Part shown: piece after piece, positions 1 to 7,339 of the stretch
Layout of the letters: each line of letters opens with the position of its first letter
How positions within the stretch are numbered: position 1 is the stretch's first letter
Assembly: GCA_002786505.1 (NCBI GenBank)
Contig: PCTK01000138.1
Location: 1,909 to 18,509, forward strand
Direction of reading: 5' to 3'
From: Nitrospinae bacterium CG22_combo_CG10-13_8_21_14_all_47_10
Lineage (GTDB): Bacteria > Nitrospinota > Nitrospinia > Nitrospinales > VA-1
DNA length: 16,601 nucleotides
Made by a program: the position numbers and the translations under genes
The notes under the pieces: model-generated
What the model saw: the letters and a program-made list of their open reading frames with translations, nothing else
Told to the model about the DNA's origin: nothing
Databases searched by the model: none

Positions 1-1172
1 CCGAGTATCTTCTCTCCTGGATTCCCCTTGGAGGTTACGTGAAAATGAAAGGGGAGGAAGTCGGAGAAGATGTCGCCGACGAAAAGGGATCCTTTTCCGC
101 CGCTCCGGTTTTACACCGGCTGGCCATCGCGTTCGCGGGTCCGTTATTCAATATCCTGTTTGCCATCGCTATTTATTACGGGGTCTATCTGGTAGGGGTT
201 CCGGCCCTGGCTCCCGTTGTCGGGACAATTAAAAGTGAGTCCCCGGCCTTGGTTGCAGGGCTCCAAACGGGTGACCGCATTTTAGCCATCGGCGACAAAA
301 AAATACTATATTGGGAACAGCTCCAAAAAATCGTCCATGATTCCCCCGGCCACTCGTTGGATTTCCAAGTAGAAAGAGGCTCAGGAAACATCATCCATGT
401 TCCCATAACTCCCATTTCTGAGCAAATCAGCGATCTGTTTGGAGACAAGGAAAACGTTGGCCTGATCGGAATCACCCCGCTCGTAAGAAATATTATTTAC
501 GTTCAGGAAGGCACTCCGGCTGATAAGGCCGGAATTCAGGAAGGAGACATTCTGGTTTCTGTGGATAACACCGTTATTTTTGGTTGGGGAGACCTGAAAA
601 AAGCCGCTATCGACAAGCCCGGCCAGGAACTGGCATTCAGAATCCTCAGAAACGGGACAGAAATTGTTACAACTCTGACCCCGGAAGCCAAAATCGTCAA
701 GGACATTGAAGGCAAAAGCACGGAAGTGGGTTTGCTTGGCATCGGCATGGCGGGAGAAATGGTTGAGGAAAGTTACGGGATTTGGGGAGCCCTGAAAAGA
801 GCTTGCAACGAGACAGGCCGACTGATTTACCTGATAGCCGTCAGCATCAAAAAAATGATTTTGGGCTCCATCCCGGCAGATTCCATCGGTGGACCCATCC
901 TGATTTTTCAAATTTATGGAGAACAGGCCGAACAGGGTTTTAATGAATTGATTCGGCTGACGGCCCTGTTAAGCATTAACCTGGGCCTGCTCAACCTGTT
1001 GCCAATTCCGGTTCTGGACGGCGGCCATATTTTCTTCTTCCTGATAGAGATCCTCAAAGGAAAGCCCGTGAGCGAAAAAAATCGGGAACGGGCACAGCAG
1101 GTCGGGCTCTTCATGTTGCTCAGCCTCATGGTGTTCGCATTTTACAATGACATTATGCGAATCATTAGCTGA
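1..1172 (+). CDS. rseP: RseP family site-2 zinc metalloprotease, 5' end missing
   Basis: Inner-membrane intramembrane protease that cleaves membrane-bound anti-sigma factors and leftover signal peptides. The frame is already open at base 3 and continues from outside the window: the first visible residues contain WIPLGGYVKMKGE, a hallmark that follows the HExxH helix in this family, so the ATG at 39 is not the start and the catalytic HExxH lies upstream. Two PDZ domains follow, one near bases 210-410 (ESPALVAGLQTGDRIL) and one near 500-690 (GTPADKAGIQEGDIL). The second catalytic motif is present in LLNLLPIPVLDGGH, near base 1010, where Asp completes the zinc site. A hydrophobic segment at the C terminus (VGLFMLLSLMVFAF) is the last membrane helix. 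The next gene begins 14 bases after the stop. Only the truncation by the window edge is abnormal. Confidence 0.95.
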   Translation, partial: EYLLSWIPLGGYVKMKGEEVGEDVADEKGSFSAAPVLHRLAIAFAGPLFNILFAIAIYYGVYLVGVPALAPVVGTIKSESPALVAGLQTGDRILAIGDKKILYWEQLQKIVHDSPGHSLDFQVERGSGNIIHVPITPISEQISDLFGDKENVGLIGITPLVRNIIYVQEGTPADKAGIQEGDILVSVDNTVIFGWGDLKKAAIDKPGQELAFRILRNGTEIVTTLTPEAKIVKDIEGKSTEVGLLGIGMAGEMVEESYGIWGALKRACNETGRLIYLIAVSIKKMILGSIPADSIGGPILIFQIYGEQAEQGFNELIRLTALLSINLGLLNLLPIPVLDGGHIFFFLIEILKGKPVSEKNRERAQQVGLFMLLSLMVFAFYNDIMRIIS

Positions 1173-1186
1173 AAAAATTTTCTACT

Positions 1187-1471
1187 ATGCAGAATATTGA
1201 GAGCCGGATTCGGGACCTCAAGGAAGCCGCGGAAAAATTATCCATCAAAATTGAAGTCGCAAACCTCAACGATCAGGAGTTTGCTATACAAAGCGGCCAT
1301 TGCAAACTCAATGGCGAGGACCTTATTATTCTGGACAAAAACCTTCCCCAGGAAGAACACCTGGTGGTTATTTTAAATACGTTGAAAAAGTTTGATCTCG
1401 ACAACATCTATATTGCTGACTGGATACGAGAAAAAATTGAGACCGACACAACCCCCGGAGCCCAATCATGA
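1187..1471 (+). CDS. small conserved-looking protein of unknown function, coupled to PEP mutase gene
   Basis: A 94-residue soluble protein with no signal peptide or membrane helix. I do not recognise a characterised function. It begins with a charged helix (residues 1-24), then has a central patch SGHCKLNGEDLIILDKNLP followed by EEHLVVILNTLKKFDLDNIYI and a charged C-terminal helix. The arrangement of Gly-x-Cys-x-Leu-x-Gly, a buried beta strand ending in Asp-Lys, and a later Phe-Asp-Leu resembles short hypothetical proteins seen in several bacterial phyla, but I cannot name the family. Its TGA overlaps the next ATG (bases 1468-1471, ATGA), so translation is probably coupled to the PEP mutase gene. 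The gap from rseP is 14 bases and no clear ribosome binding site precedes its own ATG. The single Cys (residue 39) could be functional, but that is speculation. Confidence 0.82.
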   Translation: MQNIESRIRDLKEAAEKLSIKIEVANLNDQEFAIQSGHCKLNGEDLIILDKNLPQEEHLVVILNTLKKFDLDNIYIADWIREKIETDTTPGAQS

Positions 1472-3201
1472 CCCTGCTTAATACAATTCTTCCCGAACAG
1501 CGCCGGGGAAAACTCAAGTCCCTTCTGGAAGAAGGCAAAACCGTGCGAGTGCTTGAAGCTCATAATGGACTGAGCGGCATTATCGCTAACACCGTTGAAG
1601 TGACCGGAGACTCTGATGGACAAACCGTTGTCCGACAATTCGATGCCATTTGGGAAAGTAGCCTCACCGATTCGGCCTCGAAGGGCCACCCCGATATCGA
1701 AGTCATCACCTTTGACTCCCGGCTCCATACCATCAACGAAATACTGGCAGTGACCAACAAACCCATGATCGTTGACGGCGATACGGGAGGGGATGCCAAC
1801 TCCTTTGAGTACACAGTCTCTAAACTTGAGCGGGCGGGTGTGTCGGCAGTAATTATTGAAGACAAGGTTTTTCCCAAGCGTAACAGCCTGGAGGCCGGAG
1901 TACAGCAAAACCTGCAAGAACCGGAGCTCTTCGCCCAGAAAATCCGCAGGGGGAAGAACGTTCAAAAAAGCAGTGAGTTCATGATTATCGCCCGCATTGA
2001 AAGCCTCATAGCCGGAAAACCCATGGAGGACGCGCTGGACAGGGCGACGCTCTACCTTAAAGCCGGAGTCGATGGAATCATGATTCACTCCAAGTCCAAA
2101 AACCCGGATGAAATTCTGGAGTTTGCCGCAAAATACAGGATTATTTTACAAGACCTTAAATTGAATAAGCCGCTGGTGTGCGTACCAACCACCTACAACC
2201 TGATCACTGAGGACGAACTGAGTGCCGCCGGATTCAACATCATCATTTATGCAAACCACCTTTTACGCAGTGCCTATCAAGCGATGGTGGAAACAGCAAA
2301 AACCCTTCTTCGCAACCAGAGGTCACTGGAATCAGACCCCTTATGCGCACCCGTCCGTGAGATTTTTAAAACTGTAGGGTTTTTAGACGTTAAGGAAAAA
2401 GACCAACAGGATGAACTCACCACCAATATCCCGGTGATCATTCCTGCCGCCGGAGAGGACCCCGTTTTAAAGAAAATTTTAAATGGAAAACCCAAGGCCA
2501 TGCTGGAGATATGCGGAAAGACCCTTCTCGACCACCAGATTCAAACCTTGAGCAACGCGAACCTCGCGGACATCACAATTATCGCCGGGTATGGCAAGGA
2601 CAACTTGCGTGCCGAGGGCATTAATATTCTGGAGAATCCCGACTATCAGAAAGGCTCCATGCTCCATTCGCTGGTCGTTGCGAAGGAAAAAATGGCCAAC
2701 GGATTCATCATGCTGTACTCAGACATTCTCATGGAGAACCACATCCTTAGCAAGCTTACAGAGTGCAAGGAGGATATTGTTCTTGTCGCCGACAATTCAA
2801 CCCAGTATCACATGCCGGAAGAAGGAAACGTCCAGGACTACATTATCACCAAGAACCACTACAAACCCAGGCGCCGGGAAATCCGTTTTATCAGTGAAAA
2901 CACGGTGGCAAAGATCGGCAGTAAAATAAACCCTGAAACCGCAACCCACGAGTTCATAGGTCTTGCCCGATTCAGCAAAACCGGGGCTGAGCAATTTCTC
3001 GAAACTTATAAAGATATACTTGAAAATTTTACCGGCCCCTTTCATGAGTCGGATGATATCTCCAGGCTGACGTTCACCGACCTCATCCAGGAAATGATCG
3101 ACAGGGGTTTTGCCATTCACTATATGGAAATCCATAAAGGTTGGCTGGAAATTCATAATGCAGACCATATTGCCCTTGCTCAAAAATCCTTTAGCGCATA
3201 A
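1468..3201 (+). CDS. bifunctional phosphoenolpyruvate mutase / sugar-phosphate-type nucleotidyltransferase
   Basis: Two-domain fusion of 577 residues. The N-terminal domain (about 1-290) is PEP mutase of the isocitrate lyase superfamily, which converts phosphoenolpyruvate to phosphonopyruvate, the entry to phosphonates. Visible motifs are AHNGLSG (31-37), the Trp-x-Ser-Ser-Leu stretch (62-66), the Mg-binding VDGDTGGD (102-109), the gating loop EDKVFPKRNS (131-140) with the Asn (139) typical of mutases rather than phosphonopyruvate hydrolases, ARIES (175-179), and the MIHSK and YANH strands. The C-terminal domain (about 321-577) resembles nucleotidyltransferases of the LicC/PntC kind: IIPAAG, then KPKAMLEICGKTLLDHQI and NPDYQKGSMLHSLVVAKE. 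Such fusions are thought to make CMP-activated aminoethylphosphonate or a related head group. The glycine-rich nucleotide loop is atypical: the usual Arg is absent. GGAG at 1457-1460 supports the start. No decarboxylase or transaminase gene is nearby. Confidence 0.93.
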   Translation: MTLLNTILPEQRRGKLKSLLEEGKTVRVLEAHNGLSGIIANTVEVTGDSDGQTVVRQFDAIWESSLTDSASKGHPDIEVITFDSRLHTINEILAVTNKPMIVDGDTGGDANSFEYTVSKLERAGVSAVIIEDKVFPKRNSLEAGVQQNLQEPELFAQKIRRGKNVQKSSEFMIIARIESLIAGKPMEDALDRATLYLKAGVDGIMIHSKSKNPDEILEFAAKYRIILQDLKLNKPLVCVPTTYNLITEDELSAAGFNIIIYANHLLRSAYQAMVETAKTLLRNQRSLESDPLCAPVREIFKTVGFLDVKEKDQQDELTTNIPVIIPAAGEDPVLKKILNGKPKAMLEICGKTLLDHQIQTLSNANLADITIIAGYGKDNLRAEGINILENPDYQKGSMLHSLVVAKEKMANGFIMLYSDILMENHILSKLTECKEDIVLVADNSTQYHMPEEGNVQDYIITKNHYKPRRREIRFISENTVAKIGSKINPETATHEFIGLARFSKTGAEQFLETYKDILENFTGPFHESDDISRLTFTDLIQEMIDRGFAIHYMEIHKGWLEIHNADHIALAQKSFSA

Positions 3202-3248
3202 AATCATCCTTCCTTTTTCTTGTCTGGATTAACCATCGGATACCGCGT

Positions 3249-4958
3249 ATGCATTTTTCAAAGCTGTTTATTCCAACATTAAAAGAATCTCCTGCTGATG
3301 CGGAAGTCATCAGCCACAAGCTCATGGTGCGCGCGGGAATGATCCGGCAACTTGCGTCTGGAATTTACTCCATCCTGCCATTGGGGCTTCGGGTCTTGAG
3401 GAAGGTAGAGCAGATCATTCGCGAAGAGATGAACCAAATTGGTGGGCAAGAGGTTTTTCTACCGAGCATTCAACCTGCCGAATTGTGGATGGAAAGCAAG
3501 CGGTGGGATTTTTATGGCAAGGAACTGTTACGAATTAAAGACCGGCATAACCGGGAATTCTGCTACGGCCCCACGCATGAAGAGGTCATCACCGATATTG
3601 TTAGAAGGGAAATCAAATCCTATCGCCAGTTGCCCGTTATCCTGTATCAGATTCAAACCAAGTTCCGCGACGAAGTTCGCCCCCGGTTTGGCATCATGCG
3701 CGGGCGCGAGTTCATGATGAAGGATGCCTACAGTTTTCACGCCGATGAAGAGGACACCCGGCATACCTACAGCCAGATGGCTAAGGCCTATAGTAATATT
3801 TTCAAAAGATGTGGGCTGGACTTCAAGCAGGTGCAGGCAGACTCAGGAACTATCGGGGGAAGCTTTTCGCATGAATTCGCAGTGCTCGCAGATTCAGGGG
3901 AAGATGATATCGGTTTTTGCGAATCGTGCGGTTATGCCTCGAACCTGGAACTGGCAGGATCGAAACCTCCTGCCGCCTCCACCCCTCCTGCCGCGCCGCA
4001 GGACTTGAAAGAAGTTGAGACACCCGGAAAAAAATCCGTGGAGGAAGTGGCAGGGTTTCTCAACCTGCCTGCCCGGCAAATCGTAAAAACAATCATCCTT
4101 GAAAATGAGAACGGTTTGGTAGCAGGGCTGGTTCGCGGTGACCATGAGATTAACCCCGTCAAATTGAAAAACCTGATCGGTTGCGAATGGTTGTTACCGG
4201 CGGGTGAAGAAGCCATCTCCAGACACCCCGGATTGCATTGCGGATATGTAGGACCCGTGGGGCTTGATCTTCCAGTTTATGCGGACCATGAAATTTTCGC
4301 CTTGCATGATTTTGTCACGGGTGCCAACAAACCCTCCGCCCACTTTACCGGGGTACAAGTTGAACGGGACTTTAAGGTCAAACAATTCGGCGACCTCAGA
4401 ACCGTCAAGGTCGGCGACCCTTGCCCACACTGCGAGGAGGGGAAATATCAGGTCAAACGCGGAATTGAAGTCGGTCATATATTCATTCTTGGCACTAAAT
4501 ATTCCTCATTGATGAAAGCTGTTTATCTTGACCAGCAAGGCAAGGAAAGTGCGATGGTCATGGGTTGTTATGGAATTGGAGTCGGGCGTACGGCCGCCGC
4601 CGCCATTGAGCAAAATCATGATGACAGAGGCATTGTCTGGCCCTTGAACCTGGCGCCTTTTCAAGTTATTATTATCCCGGTTAATTATTCCGACGATGAA
4701 GTAAAAAATGCCTGCGATACTATTTATGACCGGCTTCAGGAAATTGGCATAGATTCTCTGCTTGATGACAGAGCAGACCGGTTGGGCGTCAAATTGAAGG
4801 ATGCTGACCTTATAGGGATTCCCCTGCAAATCATTATAGGCCCTAAAAACCTCTCTGCTGGCCAGATTGAGATCAAAATCCGCAAAACCAATGAGTCTGA
4901 ACTTCGGCCCTACCCCCAGGTCATTGAAGATATCCCAGGTATTTTAAAAGGTTTATAA
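3249..4958 (+). CDS. proS: prolyl-tRNA synthetase, bacterial type with editing domain
   Basis: Cytoplasmic class II aminoacyl-tRNA synthetase charging tRNA-Pro, 569 residues, close to the usual bacterial length. The catalytic core has motif 1 around residues 66-86 (GGQEVFLPSIQPAELW), motif 2 at 140-163 (RDEVRPRFGIMRGREFMMKD) and motif 3 at about 436-465 (MVMGCYGIGVGRT). Residues about 255-385 form the inserted YbaK/INS domain that hydrolyses Ala-tRNA-Pro, containing KTIILENENGLVAGLVRGDHE. A proline/alanine-rich linker (about 239-250) precedes it. Two CxxC pairs (224/227 and 392/395) flank the insertion and could bind metal. The C-terminal part (about 470-569) is the anticodon-binding domain. 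The start ATG gives the family-typical N terminus; its ribosome binding site is weak. It lies 47 bases after the PEP mutase fusion with no terminator between, so read-through from the rseP side is likely. Confidence 0.98.
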   Translation: MHFSKLFIPTLKESPADAEVISHKLMVRAGMIRQLASGIYSILPLGLRVLRKVEQIIREEMNQIGGQEVFLPSIQPAELWMESKRWDFYGKELLRIKDRHNREFCYGPTHEEVITDIVRREIKSYRQLPVILYQIQTKFRDEVRPRFGIMRGREFMMKDAYSFHADEEDTRHTYSQMAKAYSNIFKRCGLDFKQVQADSGTIGGSFSHEFAVLADSGEDDIGFCESCGYASNLELAGSKPPAASTPPAAPQDLKEVETPGKKSVEEVAGFLNLPARQIVKTIILENENGLVAGLVRGDHEINPVKLKNLIGCEWLLPAGEEAISRHPGLHCGYVGPVGLDLPVYADHEIFALHDFVTGANKPSAHFTGVQVERDFKVKQFGDLRTVKVGDPCPHCEEGKYQVKRGIEVGHIFILGTKYSSLMKAVYLDQQGKESAMVMGCYGIGVGRTAAAAIEQNHDDRGIVWPLNLAPFQVIIIPVNYSDDEVKNACDTIYDRLQEIGIDSLLDDRADRLGVKLKDADLIGIPLQIIIGPKNLSAGQIEIKIRKTNESELRPYPQVIEDIPGILKGL

Positions 4959-4994
4959 AAAAACCGGTCCGCCCCGGGAGTACCCAGTTTTCCC

Positions 4995-5023
4995 TTGAAA
5001 TCCGAACTGAAGTTCTTTACAAT
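4995..5023 (+). promoter_or_regulatory. predicted sigma70-type promoter for the rimP operon leader
   Basis: TTGAAA at 4995-5000 and TACAAT at 5018-5023 are separated by exactly 17 bases, each one or two positions from consensus. Initiation would fall near 5030, after the proS stop and before the terminator at 5051-5076. No other convincing promoter was seen between that terminator and the rimP start. The match is by eye and the site is untested. Confidence 0.5.
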
Positions 5024-5050
5024 CTCAATGACATCTACAGGTCCTGCATC

Positions 5051-5076
5051 GCGGGCTTTGAGCCCGCTTTTTTTTT
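5051..5076 (+). terminator. intrinsic terminator between proS and rimP, possible attenuator
   Basis: A 7-bp GC-rich stem (GCGGGCT at 5051-5057, AGCCCGC at 5061-5067) with loop TTG is followed immediately by nine T. It can end transcription from proS. Because a good promoter lies just upstream (4995-5023), it may also act as an attenuator in the leader of the rimP-nusA-infB operon. Confidence 0.85.
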
Positions 5077-5160
5077 ACATTTTTCAGGAGCACGCAAACA
5101 TTGGTTGCCGTCTCCAAATGATGAAAAAGGCGCAGGGTCCGCTCGACAGTAGAGTTTAAA

Positions 5161-5622
5161 ATGGCAAAAGTCCCAGTTTCGCAATTAGTTACAAGTTTGA
5201 TAGAGCCGGTCCTAATGGCAGAAGGACTGGAACTGGTGGATGTCGAATACAAAAAAGAGGGAAAGAACTGGGTATTAAGGATATATATCGACAAGGCAGG
5301 GGGGGTCACTGTTGAGGACTGCCAGAAAGTTAGCCACCTGACCGGCGATCTCATTGATGTCGAAGAAACCATCACCACCCCCTATAGCCTGGAAGTCTCA
5401 TCCCCCGGACTGGATCGGGTTCTTAAGCGAGATAAAGATTTTTTAAAGTTTAAGGGAAGGAAAATCCGCCTGCACAGCCTTTCCCCGATTGACAATAGAA
5501 GAAAATTTTCCGGCCTTCTTACAGACTTCAGGGATCAAACCGTAATTATGGAAATAGACGGGAAGGTTTTTGAAATTCCGTTGAGCAAAGTTGGCAAAGC
5601 AAACTTAGTCATTGAAATTTAG
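5161..5622 (+). CDS. rimP: ribosome maturation factor RimP
   Basis: Cytoplasmic assembly factor for the 30S ribosomal subunit, 153 residues, the usual size. The N-terminal domain has the pattern GLELVDVEY followed by WVLRIYIDKAGGVTVEDC. The diagnostic YSLEVSSPGLDR lies at residues 75-86. A C-terminal SH3-like domain (about 90-153) ends in LSKVGKANLVIEI. The ATG at 5161 is the first possible start, because an in-frame TAG sits at 5149-5151; its ribosome binding site is poor. nusA follows after 10 bases, the very common rimP-nusA-infB order. Expression is probably controlled by the promoter and terminator pair upstream. Confidence 0.97.
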   Translation: MAKVPVSQLVTSLIEPVLMAEGLELVDVEYKKEGKNWVLRIYIDKAGGVTVEDCQKVSHLTGDLIDVEETITTPYSLEVSSPGLDRVLKRDKDFLKFKGRKIRLHSLSPIDNRRKFSGLLTDFRDQTVIMEIDGKVFEIPLSKVGKANLVIEI

Positions 5623-5632
5623 GTAAAGCACC

Positions 5633-7228
5633 ATGAACATGGAAACACTCAGCATTCTAGAGCAACTCAGTCGAGATAAAGGAATCGACAAGAGCGTCCT
5701 GATTGATGCCTTGAGGGCGGCGGTCGAGGTTGCCGCGCGAAAACGGTATCCAACGATCAGGGAGTTACAAAGTGAATTCAATGAATCTACGGGAGAGGTC
5801 GAAATTTACCTGGAAAAAACCGTAGTAGAGGAGGTCGATTCTCCAGATGAACAAATCAGCCTGAAGGATGCTTCGGCATTTTCCGACGATGTTCAGATTG
5901 GTGAACAGGTTCTTGTTCAGCAGGTTCTGGAAGGCTATGGACGCATCGCCGCCCAACTCGCCAAACAAGTAATCATGCAAAAAGTCCGCGAAGCGGAAAT
6001 TGACCTGATCTACAATGAATATATCAATAAAAAAGGTGAGCTTATCAACGGCATCGTCCAGAGAATGGAGCATGGAGACCTTATCGTTGATCTGGGGAAA
6101 GCCGAAGGTATTCTGCCGCGCCGGGAACAGGTTTTCCGGGAAAATTTCAATCGTGGAGAACGAATTCGAGCGTATGTTCTTGATGTCCGGAAAACAGCTA
6201 AAAATGCGTTGGTCATCCTTTCCCGTACCCATGTCGGATTAATCAAGAATTTATTCGAAATGGAAGTTCCCGAAATCAGTGAAGGCATGGTAGAAATCAT
6301 GGGAGTGGTTCGCGAACCTAACGGCCGCACTAAAATTTCGGTACGAACCAACGACCGGGAAATCGATGCGGTTGGCGCTTGTGTCGGCATGCGCGGAATG
6401 AGAGTCCAGTCAATCGTCCAGGAACTACGTGGCGAAAAAATAGATATTGTTGAGTACTCTGAAGACCCCGAGACCTATCTCAAAAACGCGTTGAGTCCGG
6501 CCAAAGTTTCAAGGATCATTGTGAACCCCGATGAAAAACAGATGACTGTCATCGTGGCTGAAGACCAGATGTCACTCGCTATAGGTAAAAAAGGGCAGAA
6601 TGTGCGCTTGGCCGCCAAGCTGGTGCGCTGGAAAGTGGATATAAAAGGCCCGTCTGAGGCTATGGAACTGGGCCATCCACAGCACGCTTTCTTGACTCCC
6701 GGCGAAACCTCCACGGTGGATTTTCTTGATGACGTGAAAAACGCCAAAGGTTTGGGTGAGAAGGTGATGACCATCCTTTTCAACAATAACCTTGTCACCT
6801 ATGAAGAAGCCCTGAGCCGGGGAGTAAAAGGTCTGACCGAGTTGGCAGGCATTGGTCCCAAAAAAGCCGAGGCCTTGATCCAGTTGGCCGAAGAGCAACA
6901 AAAACAGTTAACGCTGGAAAAGGAACTGGCTAAAGAAAAGAGCCCGGAAGAAGAACCCGCGGAGGAAGAAACCCCGGATAGCGTGCCTGAGACACAAGTC
7001 CAGGAAAAAGAAGAAGAGATAGAAGAGGAGGAAGTCCCCATAGAGGAGTTGACAGGGCTACCTTCTGAGACCTTGGAAGTTCTGGCCAAAAATGGATTTG
7101 AAACCCTGGCAGAAATTTCTGTCACCCCACTGGAAGAGTTGGTTGCTATGGAAGGTATTGATGAAGAAATGGGCAAATCCATCCTGGAGCAGGTCAAACG
7201 CCGCCTGGGAGATTTTGAAAATGTTTAA
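5633..7228 (+). CDS. nusA: transcription termination/antitermination factor NusA
   Basis: RNA polymerase-binding elongation factor that modulates pausing, intrinsic termination and antitermination; 531 residues, somewhat longer than the roughly 495 of E. coli. Domains in order: RNAP-binding N-terminal domain (about 1-130), S1 (about 136-200, GIVQRMEHGDLIVDLGKAEG), KH1 (about 232-276, VGACVGMRGMRVQSIVQEL), KH2 (about 305-345, SLAIGKKGQNVRLAAKL), a helix-hairpin-helix repeat (about 370-422, LTELAGIGPKKAEAL), an acidic linker (about 429-472, mostly Glu with Pro) and a second repeat (about 473-526). Two Met codons open the frame (M1 and M3); I give the first, with a short AGGT 9 bases before it. 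It forms an operon with rimP. The gap to infB is 111 bases and lacks the ylxR/ylxQ genes often found there. Confidence 0.98.
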   Translation: MNMETLSILEQLSRDKGIDKSVLIDALRAAVEVAARKRYPTIRELQSEFNESTGEVEIYLEKTVVEEVDSPDEQISLKDASAFSDDVQIGEQVLVQQVLEGYGRIAAQLAKQVIMQKVREAEIDLIYNEYINKKGELINGIVQRMEHGDLIVDLGKAEGILPRREQVFRENFNRGERIRAYVLDVRKTAKNALVILSRTHVGLIKNLFEMEVPEISEGMVEIMGVVREPNGRTKISVRTNDREIDAVGACVGMRGMRVQSIVQELRGEKIDIVEYSEDPETYLKNALSPAKVSRIIVNPDEKQMTVIVAEDQMSLAIGKKGQNVRLAAKLVRWKVDIKGPSEAMELGHPQHAFLTPGETSTVDFLDDVKNAKGLGEKVMTILFNNNLVTYEEALSRGVKGLTELAGIGPKKAEALIQLAEEQQKQLTLEKELAKEKSPEEEPAEEETPDSVPETQVQEKEEEIEEEEVPIEELTGLPSETLEVLAKNGFETLAEISVTPLEELVAMEGIDEEMGKSILEQVKRRLGDFENV

Positions 7229-7274
7229 AGTGCATTTCCGCCGCATTCTTCCAATGCAGGAAAACTTTGCCCAA

Positions 7275-7299
7275 ACCCGTACCGCTTATCGATTCGGGT
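7275..7299 (+). other. possible stem-loop in the nusA-infB gap
   Basis: ACCCG at 7275-7279 pairs with CGGGT at 7295-7299, and further inner pairs are possible (8 of 10 positions) around a CTTAT loop. No T-run follows, so it is not an intrinsic terminator. It lies about 40 bases before the infB start and could affect infB translation or mRNA processing. A chance structure is also plausible. Confidence 0.3.
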
Positions 7300-7329
7300 C
7301 TTAAGAAATTTATGATGTTGTCCCATAAC

Positions 7330-7335
7330 AGGAGG
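7330..7335 (+). promoter_or_regulatory. strong Shine-Dalgarno site that fixes the TTG start of infB
   Basis: AGGAGG lies 4 bases before TTG at 7340. An in-frame TGA at 7313-7315 excludes a start further upstream, and the residues after TTG (AKIRINKLALELNI) match the usual IF2 N terminus. This makes TTG the start. Confidence 0.85.
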
Positions 7336-7339
7336 AAAT

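Noticed and set aside
1408..2088. Minus-strand open frame of 226 codons over the PEP mutase domain
   Set aside because: The plus frame carries the PEP mutase motifs, and the antisense peptide looks like a complement artefact.
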